A stretch of DNA of 64,000 nt from Cohnella candidum (GTDB lineage: Bacteria; Bacillota; Bacilli; Paenibacillales; Paenibacillaceae): positions 3,659,001-3,723,000 of the forward strand of contig NZ_CP033433.1 in NCBI RefSeq assembly GCF_003713065.1, written 5' to 3'. A model generated the notes under the pieces. That model saw only the letters and a list, made by a program, of their open reading frames with translations, was not told where the DNA came from and made no database searches. This document shows, in pieces, positions 21,141 to 36,842 of this stretch; position 1 is the first letter of the stretch, and every line of letters begins with the position of its first letter. A program made the translations under genes and the position numbers.

Positions 21141-21179
21141 GAGACAACACCTCCCCTGTTTGATATAAGGATAATTTAT

Positions 21180-22244
21180 TTAGGAAGAAATCGCCAGTCG
21201 ATCCCGGATGAGATCGGCGCGGGTCATATCCCTCTGCTCCGGATGGAGCGCCTCGCCGTATGTCATCTGAAGAAATCCCGGCTGGGTGGAAACCAGCAAT
21301 TCATTAAGCGTCTTGACGTTCACCTGGGGCAGCAAGCCCAGATGGACGCCGAGTCGGACGTCCGACAACCGCTGCGAAGCTTCCTTGGAATCCATGATCG
21401 CGGCGTGCGACAGGATGCCGAAGGAGCGGCGGACGCGGTCCTCGATGCGGGCCCTCGAATCCGACAACAGCTTCGAGCGGGCAGCCCGCTCGTGCTCGAG
21501 CATTTGGCGGGCCACCTGGTGAAGATTCTCGATGATCTCTTCTTCGGATTGTCCCAGCGTGATCTGGTTCGAAACCTGGAACAGGTTGCCCGTCGCTTCG
21601 CTGCCTTCGCCGTACAGGCCGCGAACGGCCAGGCCGACTTGGGTGACCGCGGAGAGTATCCGGTTGATCTGCCCCGTCAGGACGAGAGCCGGCAGGTGCA
21701 TCATCACGGAAGCTCGGATGCCGGTCCCGACGTTCGTCGGGCAGCTGGTCAGGAAACCGTGTTTCTCGTCGAACGCGTAATCGATCTGTTCCTCGAACAC
21801 GTCGTCGATGAGACTCGCCGTTTCCCACGCCTCCCGGATCTGAAAGCCCGGTCTCATGCATTGGATGCGAAGATGATCCTCTTCGTTGACCATGACGCTG
21901 ACGTCTTCCTTCTGGTCGAGGATCAGCGCCCCGTTGCGGGATTCGTTGGCCAGGTTCGGGCTGATCAGATGCTTCTCCACCAGCACCAGCTTCTCCAACT
22001 CCGTCAATTCGGAAAGCCGGATAATCTCCAGCGGACCAAGGCCGTTCAAGCGGCCGTTCTCCGCCACGTCGAGGAGCTGCTCCATCACCGCTTGCGATTG
22101 AGCCGGAGTGGCCAGCATCGGAAACGGCGAGCCCCGCAGGTTGCGGGCCAGCCGGATGCGGCTGCTCAGCACGACGTCGGATTCCGGTCCTTCGGTCTGC
22201 ATCCATTCGCTTAACGCCTGTTTGACGAAACTCCGTTTCACCAC
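21180..22244 (-). CDS. mcsB: Protein arginine kinase McsB
   Basis: Phosphorylates arginine residues on proteins, marking them for ClpCP, and inactivates CtsR under heat stress. The 354-residue protein has the guanido-kinase phosphotransferase fold: SSRIRLARNLRG near residue 27, ESRNGALIL and SCPTNVGTGIRASVM in the catalytic core. The start is a GTG at 22244 after GAGGAGGTGAC, with a second GTG next to it. It lies 22 bp after mcsA, its activator, and 39 bp before clpC. Confidence 0.96.
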   Translation of the reverse strand: MVKRSFVKQALSEWMQTEGPESDVVLSSRIRLARNLRGSPFPMLATPAQSQAVMEQLLDVAENGRLNGLGPLEIIRLSELTELEKLVLVEKHLISPNLANESRNGALILDQKEDVSVMVNEEDHLRIQCMRPGFQIREAWETASLIDDVFEEQIDYAFDEKHGFLTSCPTNVGTGIRASVMMHLPALVLTGQINRILSAVTQVGLAVRGLYGEGSEATGNLFQVSNQITLGQSEEEIIENLHQVARQMLEHERAARSKLLSDSRARIEDRVRRSFGILSHAAIMDSKEASQRLSDVRLGVHLGLLPQVNVKTLNELLVSTQPGFLQMTYGEALHPEQRDMTRADLIRDRLAISS

Positions 22245-22266
22245 GACGTCACCTCCTCTCTAGCGA

Positions 22267-22782
22267 TCATATCCCGCCCATTTCCTTCTCCAGTTCGCGG
22301 ATGCGATCCCGGAGCTGGGCGGCGGATTCGAAATCCTCGTTTTCGATGCGGCCCTGCATTTCCTGCTTAAGCCGATCGATTTCGCGCTTGGTCTTCACTT
22401 TACCTCCGGCACGTTTGGGCACCTTCCCGACGTGGGTCGTATTCCCGTGGACCCTCTTCAGCAGCGGATCCAGTCGTTCGCCGAAATGCTTGTAACAATC
22501 GCTGCAGCCGAACCGGCCGATTTTGCTGAACTGCGAATACGTCATGCCGCAGGAATCGCAGCGAACGGCCGGCGGCTTGGAGGCCCCTGTCCCGGCATGT
22601 TGTTCGAAATCAAGCAAACCGGATAACAGGTTATGAATCGAGAAGCCGCTTTGCGTGCCGGGTATGAATTCGCCTTTATCCCTCGCGCAGGATTCGCAAA
22701 TGTGCAGCTCCGTCTTTTCTCCGTTTAAAATTTTCGTAAAATGCAGGGTCGCCGGGCGCTTCCCGCATTCTTGGCATAACAT
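22267..22782 (-). CDS. mcsA: McsA, zinc-finger activator of McsB
   Basis: A 171-residue cytosolic protein that activates the arginine kinase McsB. Two CXXC zinc-binding modules are visible near the N-terminus (CQEC...CESC) and mid-protein (CDSC...CSDC). A C-terminal UVR motif (LKQEMQGRIENEDFESAAQL) matches those of UvrB and ClpC. Start ATG at 22782 after GAGGAG. It is the second gene of the ctsR operon. Confidence 0.95.
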   Translation of the reverse strand: MLCQECGKRPATLHFTKILNGEKTELHICESCARDKGEFIPGTQSGFSIHNLLSGLLDFEQHAGTGASKPPAVRCDSCGMTYSQFSKIGRFGCSDCYKHFGERLDPLLKRVHGNTTHVGKVPKRAGGKVKTKREIDRLKQEMQGRIENEDFESAAQLRDRIRELEKEMGGI

Positions 22783-22810
22783 CTGCGCTCACTCCTCTTC
22801 CATCCGCCGC

Positions 22811-23272
22811 CTACCTGGCAAGCAGAGCGATCAGAACAGCCTTCAACACTTTGGCGCGGATTTCGTCGCGAAGCGGCAGCTTGAGCGCCAGCACTTCGCG
22901 GGATACGGCCGCCCGGATCAAGCGGGCTTCCCTCTCCGTCAGAAACTCCGCTTCCTCTAATTGATAAATTAACCCTTCGGCCGCCGTTTGATCGATCTGT
23001 TCTCCGACGGTCTGGTGGATATGCCGTTGGACCGCCTCGAGTGAAGGAAGATCCACGCGCTGGATGCGGATGTACCCGCCGCCGCCCCTTTTGCTTTCCA
23101 CGTAGTACCCTTTCTCCAGGGTAAACCGGGTGCTGATCACGTAATTGATCTGAGACGGGACGCAAGAAAACTTCTCAGCCAAGTCGCTTCGCTGGATTTC
23201 CACGGCGCCTTCCGAACTGTTCTGCAGGATCTGCTTTAAGTAATGTTCGATGAGATCGGAAATGTTGCGCAA
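22811..23272 (-). CDS. ctsR: Transcriptional repressor CtsR
   Basis: Repressor of class III heat-shock genes. The 153-residue protein has a winged helix with CVPSQINYVISTRFTLEKGY and the glycine-rich SKRGGGGYIRI wing, and a C-terminal domain that McsB targets. The start is a TTG at 23272, seven bases after AAAGGAGG, giving the usual family length and N-terminus LRNISDLIEHYLKQ; an upstream in-frame ATG is not supported. A perfect CtsR operator lies upstream, so the operon is autoregulated. Confidence 0.95.
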   Translation of the reverse strand: MRNISDLIEHYLKQILQNSSEGAVEIQRSDLAEKFSCVPSQINYVISTRFTLEKGYYVESKRGGGGYIRIQRVDLPSLEAVQRHIHQTVGEQIDQTAAEGLIYQLEEAEFLTEREARLIRAAVSREVLALKLPLRDEIRAKVLKAVLIALLAR

Positions 23273-23302
23273 CGCTTCCCCTCCTTTCGAGAACGATCTG
23301 AC

Positions 23303-23356
23303 TTTGACTTTCTTTGACTTTAACCACATTATACGACTTTCGTCCGCCGTTGCCAA
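23303..23356 (-). promoter_or_regulatory. ctsR operon promoter with CtsR operator
   Basis: TTGGCA (23356-23351), 17 bp, TATAAT (23333-23328). Directly downstream AGTCAAAGAAAGTCAAA (23319-23303) matches the CtsR heptad direct repeat RGTCAAA-NAN-RGTCAAA at every fixed position, and a partial third repeat follows. The operator covers the likely start site. Confidence 0.93.
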
Positions 23357-23438
23357 GTGGTGGGCCGACGGCCGGCTTTCCTGGATTATAGTATGAAAAA
23401 TTTCCGCTGTTTTTACACCGTACCGATGACCGGAAACG

Positions 23439-23475
23439 CAAAAAAGCACTTTAACGTCGTTAACGTTAAAGTGCC
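23439..23475 (-). terminator. rRNA operon terminator
   Basis: A 12-bp perfect stem (GCACTTTAACGT/ACGTTAAAGTGC) with a short loop, followed by TTTTTT on the minus strand, about 90 bp after the 23S 3' end. Confidence 0.9.
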
Positions 23476-23562
23476 TTAACGGTTTGCGGGTTTACACCCT
23501 GAAAACCGGATAGCGAAACGTGAAAGCAGTGCTGAAGAAACAATCACCTGTGTTAACTGCGT

Positions 23563-28258
<4,696 letters not shown>

Positions 28259-28433
28259 GGTGAAACCTTATTGAAGAACCTTGAAGGCTCAAAAGTTAAA
28301 GCTGGTTTGTTGAGCCGAAGCTCAACCGTATTACGCTCGATGTTCAGTTTTCAAGGAGCAATTCAGCTCGGCATCCGGCGTTACCCGTGCCTTGCTTCGT
28401 TTGCTTGCTTGCCGGCAGCGCCGACAGCAACTA

Positions 28434-28462
28434 ACTTTATCAGCTTCTGCCTTCGAAGTCAA
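28434..28462 (-). promoter_or_regulatory. rRNA operon promoter
   Basis: TTGACT (28462-28457), 17 bp, TAAAGT (28439-28434) on the minus strand, about 175 bp before the 16S. An AT-rich stretch lies just upstream. The leader that follows contains CCTTGAAAACTGAACATCG, the usual Bacillota pre-16S leader element. Confidence 0.65.
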
Positions 28463-28676
28463 CCGCCATTTTCAGGCAATCTATTTCGTCGCTCGCCGAT
28501 CGGCCTTGCCGGCCGCCGTCCCTCTCGGGCGGAACAATAATGTACCATGGCCGGGCAGCTTGCTTCAATACTCAAAAACTGGAATAAATGCGGCACTCTC
28601 CATCTTGCAATTGTAATATCTATCGGTTAACTTGGAATTATAGCGTCATTCATTTCGACAACGGAGGTGTGTTGCC

Positions 28677-29081
28677 TTGGAAATTCCCATGCCTTACGTG
28701 AAAGCCAATCAAACCGGCATCGTTCTGTTCGTCATCGCTTCCTACCTGATTTCGCCTTGGATCTTGGCCGCCTTGTGGTTGATTCAAATCGTCGGTCTCT
28801 TAACCGGAGGCCGCTATAATCTGTTCGTCCGTATCGCTAAGCCGTTCTTGCGCACGGCCGGCAAAGAAACGCAAGCGGCCGAGCTGACCCGTTTCAACAA
28901 CTCCCTGGCAGTCATCTTTCTCACCTTGGCCGTGCTTTCCGTCGCTTTAGGCTGGACGGTCGGAGGTTACGTGTTCTCCGCGATGCTTCTGGCAGCGGCC
29001 ACTGCAGCCCTGCTCGGTTATTGCATCGGCTGCACGGTTTACTTCCAATACAAGCAATTCCGAGCTCGCCGAGCCCACTAA
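28677..29081 (+). CDS. DUF4395 family membrane protein
   Basis: A 134-residue protein with three to four membrane spans. The pattern RYNLFVRIAKPFLR, then RFNNSLAVIFLTLAVLS and the final GYCIGCTVYF with its C-x2-C pair match the DUF4395 family, whose role is unknown; some members sit near thioredoxin-like genes. The TTG at 28677 is seven bases after GGAGGTG; the next ATG (28689) is too far. It is divergent from the rRNA operon and followed by its own terminator, so a single-gene unit. Confidence 0.8.
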   Translation: MEIPMPYVKANQTGIVLFVIASYLISPWILAALWLIQIVGLLTGGRYNLFVRIAKPFLRTAGKETQAAELTRFNNSLAVIFLTLAVLSVALGWTVGGYVFSAMLLAAATAALLGYCIGCTVYFQYKQFRARRAH

Positions 29082-29100
29082 ACCGAACCCATCCATGAAT

Positions 29101-29138
29101 AAACGCCCGCGGAACCTTCATTCCGGCGGGCGTTTTTT
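29101..29138. terminator. Terminator between the DUF4395 gene and ligA
   Basis: Stem ACGCCCGC (29103-29110) with GCGGGCGT (29125-29132) followed by TTTTTT on the plus strand. In the minus direction it follows the ligA stop by 10 bp and has a weaker T run, so it probably serves both convergent genes. Confidence 0.85.
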
Positions 29139-29147
29139 CTTATTCCG

Positions 29148-31184
<2,037 letters not shown>

Positions 31185-31243
31185 TTATTCAAATATAGTG
31201 CGGGAAACCCCGTCGTTGCGCCATTTTCGGCCCATGTAACCCT

Positions 31244-31273
31244 AGTCTATGCCAGCCTATTCCAGCTGTCAAA
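31244..31273 (-). promoter_or_regulatory. Probable ligA promoter
   Basis: Perfect TTGACA (31273-31268), 18 bp, TAGACT (31249-31244), minus strand. The same TAGACT -10 is found before pcrB. Confidence 0.5.
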
Positions 31274-31348
31274 TCCGTGATTCACGCCTCTGGAATCCGT
31301 GTAAATTTTGTTAAGCGGTCACAAATTCGACACAAGGAGGTGAGCCGC

Positions 31349-31696
31349 ATGGAAAAAGAACGCTATTACGTTTCCGTCTCCGCCCATACGATTACGAAAG
31401 AGCCCTCGGTCAACGACCAACTCACGGTTTTGGCGACGGATCAGGAACGCGACCATTTGGAGACTCTGTTTCAAAAAGAAGGCCATGCCGACGACGTGAC
31501 CCATTTGCGTGCGGTCATTCCGTTCAAGTCCGCGGATCACGATCCTGCGACCAAACGATATAATGCCGATCTGATCGACATTTACCGCTATATCTACAAA
31601 ATCGGGACCGAGGAGACGAAAAAGCACATCGAGTACATGGACATCATCCGTGACTTGAAAAACAGCGACTACTCGCACCCCGGCTACATTCACTAA
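31349..31696 (+). CDS. Hypothetical protein
   Basis: A 115-residue soluble acidic protein with no signal peptide, membrane span or motif I recognise. The N-terminus (MEKERYYVSVSAHTITKEPS) looks like a beta strand region and the middle (DHLETLFQKEG, DADLIDIYRYIYKIG-like) is helical. The ATG at 31349 is preceded by AAGGAGGTGAGC, a very strong ribosome binding site, so the gene is real; an upstream in-frame ATG (31277) has none. It is inserted on the opposite strand between pcrA and ligA. No function assigned. Confidence 0.75.
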   Translation: MEKERYYVSVSAHTITKEPSVNDQLTVLATDQERDHLETLFQKEGHADDVTHLRAVIPFKSADHDPATKRYNADLIDIYRYIYKIGTEETKKHIEYMDIIRDLKNSDYSHPGYIH

Positions 31697-31710
31697 AGCG
31701 GTCCGCGGCG

Positions 31711-31755
31711 AAAAAAACCTCTGTTCTCTCTGCCTGTCAGAGAAAACGGAGGTTT
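31711..31755. terminator. Bidirectional terminator after pcrA and the gene at 31349
   Basis: A stem of AACCTC...GAGGTT with inner pairing (TCTCT/AGAGA region) and seven T on the minus side at 31717-31711. It lies 7 bp after the pcrA stop and 15 bp after the plus-strand gene. Confidence 0.8.
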
Positions 31756-31762
31756 CGTCGTT

Positions 31763-34132
31763 TTATATCTTCGTAACGGGAGCAAACGCAGCAAGCAGGC
31801 GTTTGACGCCGACCGGCGCGGGGAACGCGATCTGCAGCTCCATTTCGTTGCCCGTTCCTTTGACGGCGACGACGGTGCCGACGCCCCATTTGGCGTGCTG
31901 CACCTTATCGCCGGCCGCAACGCTGAGCCCGTCGCCGCTTCCGGCCGGTTTCGGCATCGCCGGTGCGGGACGCGCCGCCGGCGAGGATCCTGCTGCGGCC
32001 GCAGAGGCCGCCGATCCGAATCCCGTTCCCGCGGCCGGTCGCGCGCCGAAGCCGCCTCCGGAAAATCCGCCTCCGCGTGAGCCAAATCCGTTGCCGCCCG
32101 AGCTGCCGCCCAGCCGATTCGCATAGCCGCCGTAGGACCCGAGACGGCCGCCCGGAGAGACGGATTCCTTCAACTTCTCCGGAATCTCCTCCAAAAACCG
32201 CGAAGGAGCATTGCTGTTCGTCCGGCCATACAGCAGCCGCATTCGGGCGCAGGTCAAATAAAGCTTCTGCTCCGCCCGGGTGATGCCTACGTACGCGAGA
32301 CGCCGCTCTTCCTCCATCTCGTCGTTGTCGAGGAACGCCCGGCTGCCCGGGAATACTCCTTCCTCCATGCCCACGATGAACACCACGGGGAACTCCAGCC
32401 CTTTGGCGCTGTGCATCGTCATGAGGACGACCGCGTCGGTCGCATCCTCGTCCTCTTGATTGTTCATCGAGTCGATATCGGCGATCAGCGCCAAATCGGT
32501 CAGGAAAGCGACAAGCGATTTGTCGTCGCTGCGCTTCTCGAATTCCTGCGTAACGGACAGGAATTCGTCGATGTTCTCCAACCGGGATTTGGATTCCAGC
32601 GTATTCTCGCGTTGAAGCTCCAACCGGTACCCGGTCATCTCCAGCATTTTTTCGGTCAATTCGGTCACGGACAGGTACTCGACCATCTGGGTCAGATTCG
32701 CGATCAGATCCTTGAATTCGTACAAAGCCGCCCTTGCGCGGGACGTGATGTCCAGCTCGTGCAAACTTTCGCTCAGCAGCCGATAAGACGAGATGCCGTA
32801 GCGCTGCGCCTCTTCCTGGATTTTATCCATCGTCGTGTCGCCGATGCCGCGCTTGGGAACATTGACGATCCGCAGCAGGCTGATGTCGTCGTCCGGGTTG
32901 GAGATGAGCCGCAAGTAACCGAGAATGTCCTTGATCTCTTTGCGGTCATAGAACTTGATGCCGCCGACGATCTGGTACGGAATTTCCGACTTGATCAAAA
33001 TTTCCTCGATCACGCGGGACTGGGCGTTCGTCCGGTACAAAATCGCGTGGTCGCCGTAACGGCGGTGGTTCTGGCGGTTTTTGCGAATCTCTCCGGCTAC
33101 GAAGTAGCCTTCCTCGTGCTCCGAATCGCCTTGGTAGACGATGATTTTGTCCCCGCCGTCCTTGTCCGTCCACAGGTTCTTGGCTTTGCGGCCCAGGTTG
33201 TTCTTGATGACCGAGTTGGCGGCGTCGAGAATCGTGGAGGTCGACCGGTAGTTCTGTTCGAGCAGGATCGTCTTGGCTTCGGGATAGTCCGACTCGAAGT
33301 TGAGAATGTTCGTGATGTCGGCGCCGCGCCAGCGGTAGATCGACTGGTCGCTGTCGCCGACGACGCAAATGTTATGGTGCTTATCGGCGAGCAATTTGCA
33401 AAGCATGTACTGCGCGCGGTTCGTATCCTGGTATTCGTCTACGTGAATATAGCGGAATTTGTTTTGATAGAAAGCCAGCACGTCCGGAACGTCCTGAAAC
33501 AGCTGGATCGTCGACATGATCAGGTCGTCGAAGTCGAGCGAGTTGTTGCTTTTGAGTCTCCTCTGGTACTGCTTGTACACCTTCGCGACGATCGTCTGAA
33601 AATAATCCCCTTGCCGCTGCTCGAACTTCTCCGGCGTCAGCAGCTCGTTCTTCGCGCCGCTGATCGCCGCCTGCACGGCTTTCGGCTCGAATTTCTTCGT
33701 GTCGATGTTCTGGTCTTTCATCACGTTGCGGATGACGGAAAGCTGGTCGGTCGAATCCAAAATGCTGAAATTGGACGTGAAGCCGATCCGTTCGATGTCC
33801 TTGCGGAGTATCCGGACACACATGGAATGGAACGTGCTTACCCAAATGTCGCGGCCGGAAGGCCCGACGAGCTTGGAGACGCGCTCCTGCATCTCACGTG
33901 CGGCTTTGTTGGTGAAGGTGATCGCCAAAATGCTCCACGGCGCCGCGATGCGTTTGCCGATGAGGTAACCGATCCGATGGGTCAGTACGCGGGTTTTGCC
34001 GCTTCCCGCTCCCGCCATGATGAGCAGGGGGCCTTCGGTCGCGACCGCGGCTTCCCTCTGCCTCGGATTCAGTTTGTTAACCGCTGCATCTATGTCGATT
34101 CCGTCTTGCTGGGGAACTTGTTCAAAAAACAT
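31763..34132 (-). CDS. pcrA: ATP-dependent DNA helicase PcrA (UvrD family)
   Basis: Superfamily 1A 3'-5' helicase essential in Bacillota for handling transcription-replication conflicts and for plasmid rolling-circle replication. The 789-residue protein has the Q motif (LNPRQREAA), Walker A GAGSGKT at residues 41-47, [43 protein letters not shown] and [10 protein letters not shown] long Gly/Ser/Ala-rich linker (about residues 685-735) leads to the C-terminal tudor-like RNA polymerase-binding domain ([14 protein letters not shown]). The ATG follows AAGGAG. pcrB lies 18 bp upstream. Confidence 0.97.
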   Translation of the reverse strand: MFFEQVPQQDGIDIDAAVNKLNPRQREAAVATEGPLLIMAGAGSGKTRVLTHRIGYLIGKRIAAPWSILAITFTNKAAREMQERVSKLVGPSGRDIWVSTFHSMCVRILRKDIERIGFTSNFSILDSTDQLSVIRNVMKDQNIDTKKFEPKAVQAAISGAKNELLTPEKFEQRQGDYFQTIVAKVYKQYQRRLKSNNSLDFDDLIMSTIQLFQDVPDVLAFYQNKFRYIHVDEYQDTNRAQYMLCKLLADKHHNICVVGDSDQSIYRWRGADITNILNFESDYPEAKTILLEQNYRSTSTILDAANSVIKNNLGRKAKNLWTDKDGGDKIIVYQGDSEHEEGYFVAGEIRKNRQNHRRYGDHAILYRTNAQSRVIEEILIKSEIPYQIVGGIKFYDRKEIKDILGYLRLISNPDDDISLLRIVNVPKRGIGDTTMDKIQEEAQRYGISSYRLLSESLHELDITSRARAALYEFKDLIANLTQMVEYLSVTELTEKMLEMTGYRLELQRENTLESKSRLENIDEFLSVTQEFEKRSDDKSLVAFLTDLALIADIDSMNNQEDEDATDAVVLMTMHSAKGLEFPVVFIVGMEEGVFPGSRAFLDNDEMEEERRLAYVGITRAEQKLYLTCARMRLLYGRTNSNAPSRFLEEIPEKLKESVSPGGRLGSYGGYANRLGGSSGGNGFGSRGGGFSGGGFGARPAAGTGFGSAASAAAAGSSPAARPAPAMPKPAGSGDGLSVAAGDKVQHAKWGVGTVVAVKGTGNEMELQIAFPAPVGVKRLLAAFAPVTKI

Positions 34133-34150
34133 AGTTAAAAACTCCTTTTA

Positions 34151-34849
34151 TCAGGATGAACCTTTAACGGCATGAACCGTCTCGAGCGCTGCGGCCAGAT
34201 CGGAGTAGACGACGTTGCCGACCACGACCGTCCGGGCCGCTTCCGCCGCTTGACGCGCTTTGTCCGGGCCGTCGATGCCGCCGCCGTAAAACAGATGAGC
34301 CTGACGCAAACTTGAGGAGATCCGCTGAAGCAACGCCATATCGCCGAAGGTACCGCTGTACTCCACGTACAGAACCGGGACGTTCCACAGCCGGTCGGCC
34401 ACTTGGCTGTAGGCGACAGCTTGGTCCTCGTTGAGTGAGGTGGTCGCTTCCGTGACGCGGGCGACGGTGGAGTCTGGGTTGAGCACCAAATACGCTTCCC
34501 CGACCACGGATTCCCACGGTATTAGGTGCCCAAAGGTTTTCAATGCTTCGGCATGATGCCCGATGATCCACTCCGGGTTGGCCGCGTTCAGCACCATCGG
34601 AACGAAATAGCCGTCGAAGCCGGGAACGCCGACGGACGCGTCCGACAATTCAAGCGCGCACGGCAGCTCGTATCGGCGAACACGCGAAAGCAGTTCCACC
34701 GTATTATCGAAAGTAACGCCGCTCGACCCGCCGACCAGGATGGCGTCCGTGCCCGACAGGCAAATCGCCTCGAGCGCCTCGTCGCCGATGTCCCGGTCCG
34801 GATCGAGCTTGAACACATGTCTCCAACCGCTGTAAAAAGAGGGAACCAT
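34151..34849 (-). CDS. pcrB: Heptaprenylglyceryl phosphate synthase
   Basis: Transfers a heptaprenyl group to sn-glycerol 1-phosphate, giving an archaea-like ether lipid precursor. The 232-residue TIM barrel has FKLDPDRD near the N-terminus, SGTDAILVGGSSG, YVEYSGTFGD and the glycine-rich YGGGIDGPDKA phosphate-binding end. Start ATG at 34849. The pairing with pcrA is conserved in Bacillota. The gene supports the isoprenoid theme with ispD and ispF in this window. Confidence 0.95.
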   Translation of the reverse strand: MVPSFYSGWRHVFKLDPDRDIGDEALEAICLSGTDAILVGGSSGVTFDNTVELLSRVRRYELPCALELSDASVGVPGFDGYFVPMVLNAANPEWIIGHHAEALKTFGHLIPWESVVGEAYLVLNPDSTVARVTEATTSLNEDQAVAYSQVADRLWNVPVLYVEYSGTFGDMALLQRISSSLRQAHLFYGGGIDGPDKARQAAEAARTVVVGNVVYSDLAAALETVHAVKGSS

Positions 34850-34875
34850 GAAGCCTCCGCCTGACGTTTACCCCT

Positions 34876-34904
34876 AGTCTACAGGAATTCAACCATACTT
34901 CCAA
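34876..34904 (-). promoter_or_regulatory. Promoter of pcrB-pcrA
   Basis: TTGGAA (34904-34899), 17 bp, TAGACT (34881-34876), minus strand, about 30 bp before the pcrB start. Confidence 0.6.
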
Positions 34905-34924
34905 GAACCTAAACCTGCATACTA

Positions 34925-35158
34925 TTTACAGTGAGAGTTTCTCGCTTTGCAGAACCCAAAACCCGTAGCGGCGCACTCCAACGGGAGTTTCTCCCTCTAC
35001 AGCAACTCAAAAACGCGAAAGCCGCACTCCAACGGGAGTTTCTCCCTTTGCAGCAACTCAGAACCGCGAAAGCCGCGCTCCAACGGGAGTTTCTCCCTCT
35101 GCAGCACCTCAAAACCGCGAAAGCCGCGCTCCAACGGGAGTTTCTCCCTCTGCTAATT
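34925..35158. repeat. Five tandem copies of a 51-bp repeat
   Basis: The unit recurs at 34925 (degenerate), 34976, 35027, 35078 and 35129 (last copy cut short), spaced exactly 51 bp. Each copy carries the dyad GGGAGTTTCTCCC, then a CTGCAGCA-ACTCAAAA segment and a GCGAAAGCCGC segment. Copies 2-5 differ by only a few bases. Because 51 is a multiple of three, both strands hold open frames with a 17-residue repeat (plus strand about ALQREFLPLQ). It lies between the pcrB promoter and the stop of the nuclease-like gene. There are no spacers, so this is not CRISPR. Confidence 0.92.
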
Positions 35159-35177
35159 GAACATCAGTCAGATCCTC

Positions 35178-35840
35178 TTAAAAGTGACGGAAGGCCCCCT
35201 CCTCCAACACATAATAATGAATTCTTCTGCTTCCCTGTCCGATCGGCTTGACCAACTTCATGTCCACCAGCTTCCGAATGATGGTACGGCATGGTTTCTC
35301 CGTCATTCCCAGACATCTGCATACATCCTCCAGGCGAAAAGGCCGGTTCAAGCGTGAAACGTATCTTAAGACTTCCCTTTCATATACGGTGATCTCCCGG
35401 TTCATCCCGACCATCGGCGCCACAGTTCTCCCAAACAATTCGTAAATCGCACGTCTGCATAGATCGCCCCGCTTGTCCAGTTCATCCCAACTGAACGGGA
35501 GGAAGCCATATCCGAGCAATGCAATCGTTCGAATCCGCATCTTCTCAAAAGAAAACCGGTCCCGGGTGATCATCTCGGCATGAACCGCAAAACCCTCGGT
35601 CTCCGAAATACAATTGGCCTGAGAGATAAACACGTCGCCGTAAATCCGAACCCCAGTCTGGCTCACCATCTCATGCTCCAACACCAGTCCCTCGAACGAC
35701 TTCAGAACCGGCCAAACCGCAACCTCCAGCAGTTTTTTCGTTCCCGTCATGTCCTTCTTCAACATTTCCAATCGCTGGCCCTTCGCCCCGCGCTGCTGCT
35801 GCAACAAAAACGCCTCGAACTCACTCTCGAATCCCCGCAT
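35178..35840 (-). CDS. Putative DUF559/Vsr-like nuclease-fold protein with C-terminal winged helix
   Basis: A 220-residue protein I do not recognise as a named family. The middle resembles the DUF559/Vsr branch of the PD-(D/E)XK fold: D69 in RIYGDVFIS, then SETEGFAVHAEM (E80, E82, H87), RDRFSFEKMRIR (93-102) and LLGYGFLPFSWDEL (108-121). In that branch an aspartate, an E-x-DG-x2-H motif and a later RD-x-x-R helix are the landmarks. Here the DG is EG and no clear catalytic lysine is seen, so it may be inactive. Residues 150-215 look like a winged helix (FRLEDVCRCLGMTEKPCRTI). The ATG at 35840 follows AAGGGGC; a longer frame would run into the galU terminator. The 51-bp repeats start right after its stop. 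Confidence 0.65.
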   Translation of the reverse strand: MRGFESEFEAFLLQQQRGAKGQRLEMLKKDMTGTKKLLEVAVWPVLKSFEGLVLEHEMVSQTGVRIYGDVFISQANCISETEGFAVHAEMITRDRFSFEKMRIRTIALLGYGFLPFSWDELDKRGDLCRRAIYELFGRTVAPMVGMNREITVYEREVLRYVSRLNRPFRLEDVCRCLGMTEKPCRTIIRKLVDMKLVKPIGQGSRRIHYYVLEEGAFRHF

Positions 35841-35860
35841 GCCCCTTAACCCCTCTCCGC

Positions 35861-35904
35861 CAAAATAAAAACGCCGCCCGTCCCCGAAAGGAGACAAGCG
35901 GCGT
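35861..35904 (-). terminator. Terminator after galU
   Basis: Stem ACGCCGC...GCGGCGT with GTC/GAC inner pairs, followed by TTTTTATTTT on the minus strand, 32 bp after the galU stop. Confidence 0.82.
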
Positions 35905-35935
35905 ATGCTTTACGCGCGCGTGCAATCGCAACAAG

Positions 35936-36814
35936 CTATTCAGCTTCGTTCAGCTTGGCCGTCAGGTAGCTCCGCACCGCGTCCTTCAAATCCTGGCGCT
36001 CGAGCGCGAAGTCGATGATCGTCTTCAAGTAGCCGAGCTTCTCGCCCGTGTCGTACCGGGTACCCTCGAAGTGGTAGGCAAAGACCGGCTCGTCCTGCAG
36101 CAAGCGCGAGATCGCGTCGGTCAGCTGGATTTCGCCGCCCGCTCCGGTGTTTTGCGTTTCCAGCAGATCGAAAATCGCCGGCGTCAAAATATATCGGCCC
36201 ATGACCGCGACGTTCGACGGCGCCTGTTCCTTCGCCGGTTTCTCCACGACGCCCTGCACCCGAAGCACGCCCTCTTCCACGACACCCGGGGCCGGATCCA
36301 CGATCCCGTAGCGCGATACTTCGCGATCCGAAACGTTCTGAACCGCCAGAATCGACCCCTGCACCCGGTCGTACACGTCCATCATCTGCTTCAGGCACGG
36401 AACGTCCGACTGCACGATGTCGTCCCCGAGCAGGACGGCGAACGGCTCGCTGCCGATGAATTTGCGGGCGCACCAGATCGCATGGCCGAGCCCTTTGGGT
36501 TCCTTTTGACGGATATAGTGTATGTCCGTCAACTCGGTCGCCTTGCGGACTTCCGACAACAGTTCCAGCTTCCCCTGCCGTCCCAAAATCTGCTCCAGTT
36601 CGTAATAGCTGTCGAAATGATCCTCGATCGCGCGTTTGCCCTTCCCCGTCACGATCAGGATATCTTCGATGCCGGATGCCACCGCTTCTTCCACGATATA
36701 TTGGATGGCGGGTTTATCGATGATCGGCAGCATTTCCTTCGGCATGGCTTTGGTCGCCGGCAGAAAGCGCGTGCCGAGCCCCGCCGCGGGAATGATGGCC
36801 TTGCGAATCTTCAT
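35936..36814 (-). CDS. galU: UTP--glucose-1-phosphate uridylyltransferase
   Basis: Makes UDP-glucose, donor for teichoic acid glycosylation, glycolipids and exopolysaccharide. The 292-residue protein has the nucleotidyltransferase start [20 protein letters not shown], the [14 protein letters not shown] motif, a metal-binding LLGDDIV and VVEKP. The ATG at 36814 follows AGAGGGGGAC. It has its own promoter and terminator, so it is monocistronic. The paralogue names gtaB and galU are used interchangeably in this group. Confidence 0.95.
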   Translation of the reverse strand: MKIRKAIIPAAGLGTRFLPATKAMPKEMLPIIDKPAIQYIVEEAVASGIEDILIVTGKGKRAIEDHFDSYYELEQILGRQGKLELLSEVRKATELTDIHYIRQKEPKGLGHAIWCARKFIGSEPFAVLLGDDIVQSDVPCLKQMMDVYDRVQGSILAVQNVSDREVSRYGIVDPAPGVVEEGVLRVQGVVEKPAKEQAPSNVAVMGRYILTPAIFDLLETQNTGAGGEIQLTDAISRLLQDEPVFAYHFEGTRYDTGEKLGYLKTIIDFALERQDLKDAVRSYLTAKLNEAE

Positions 36815-36842
36815 GGACGTTCGTCCCCCTCTTCATCCCCTT

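Noticed and set aside
23476-23562. 5S rRNA after the 23S
   Set aside because: Too short and lacking 5S sequence; the region is instead the 3' half of the 23S processing stem.
34925-35158. CRISPR array
   Set aside because: Units abut at exactly 51 bp without variable spacers, and there are no cas genes nearby.
34931-35251. 106-residue plus-strand frame made of 17-residue repeats
   Set aside because: No ribosome binding site, no promoter, and the repeat reads open on both strands because its unit is 51 bp. Kept as a repeat, though a translated product cannot be fully excluded.
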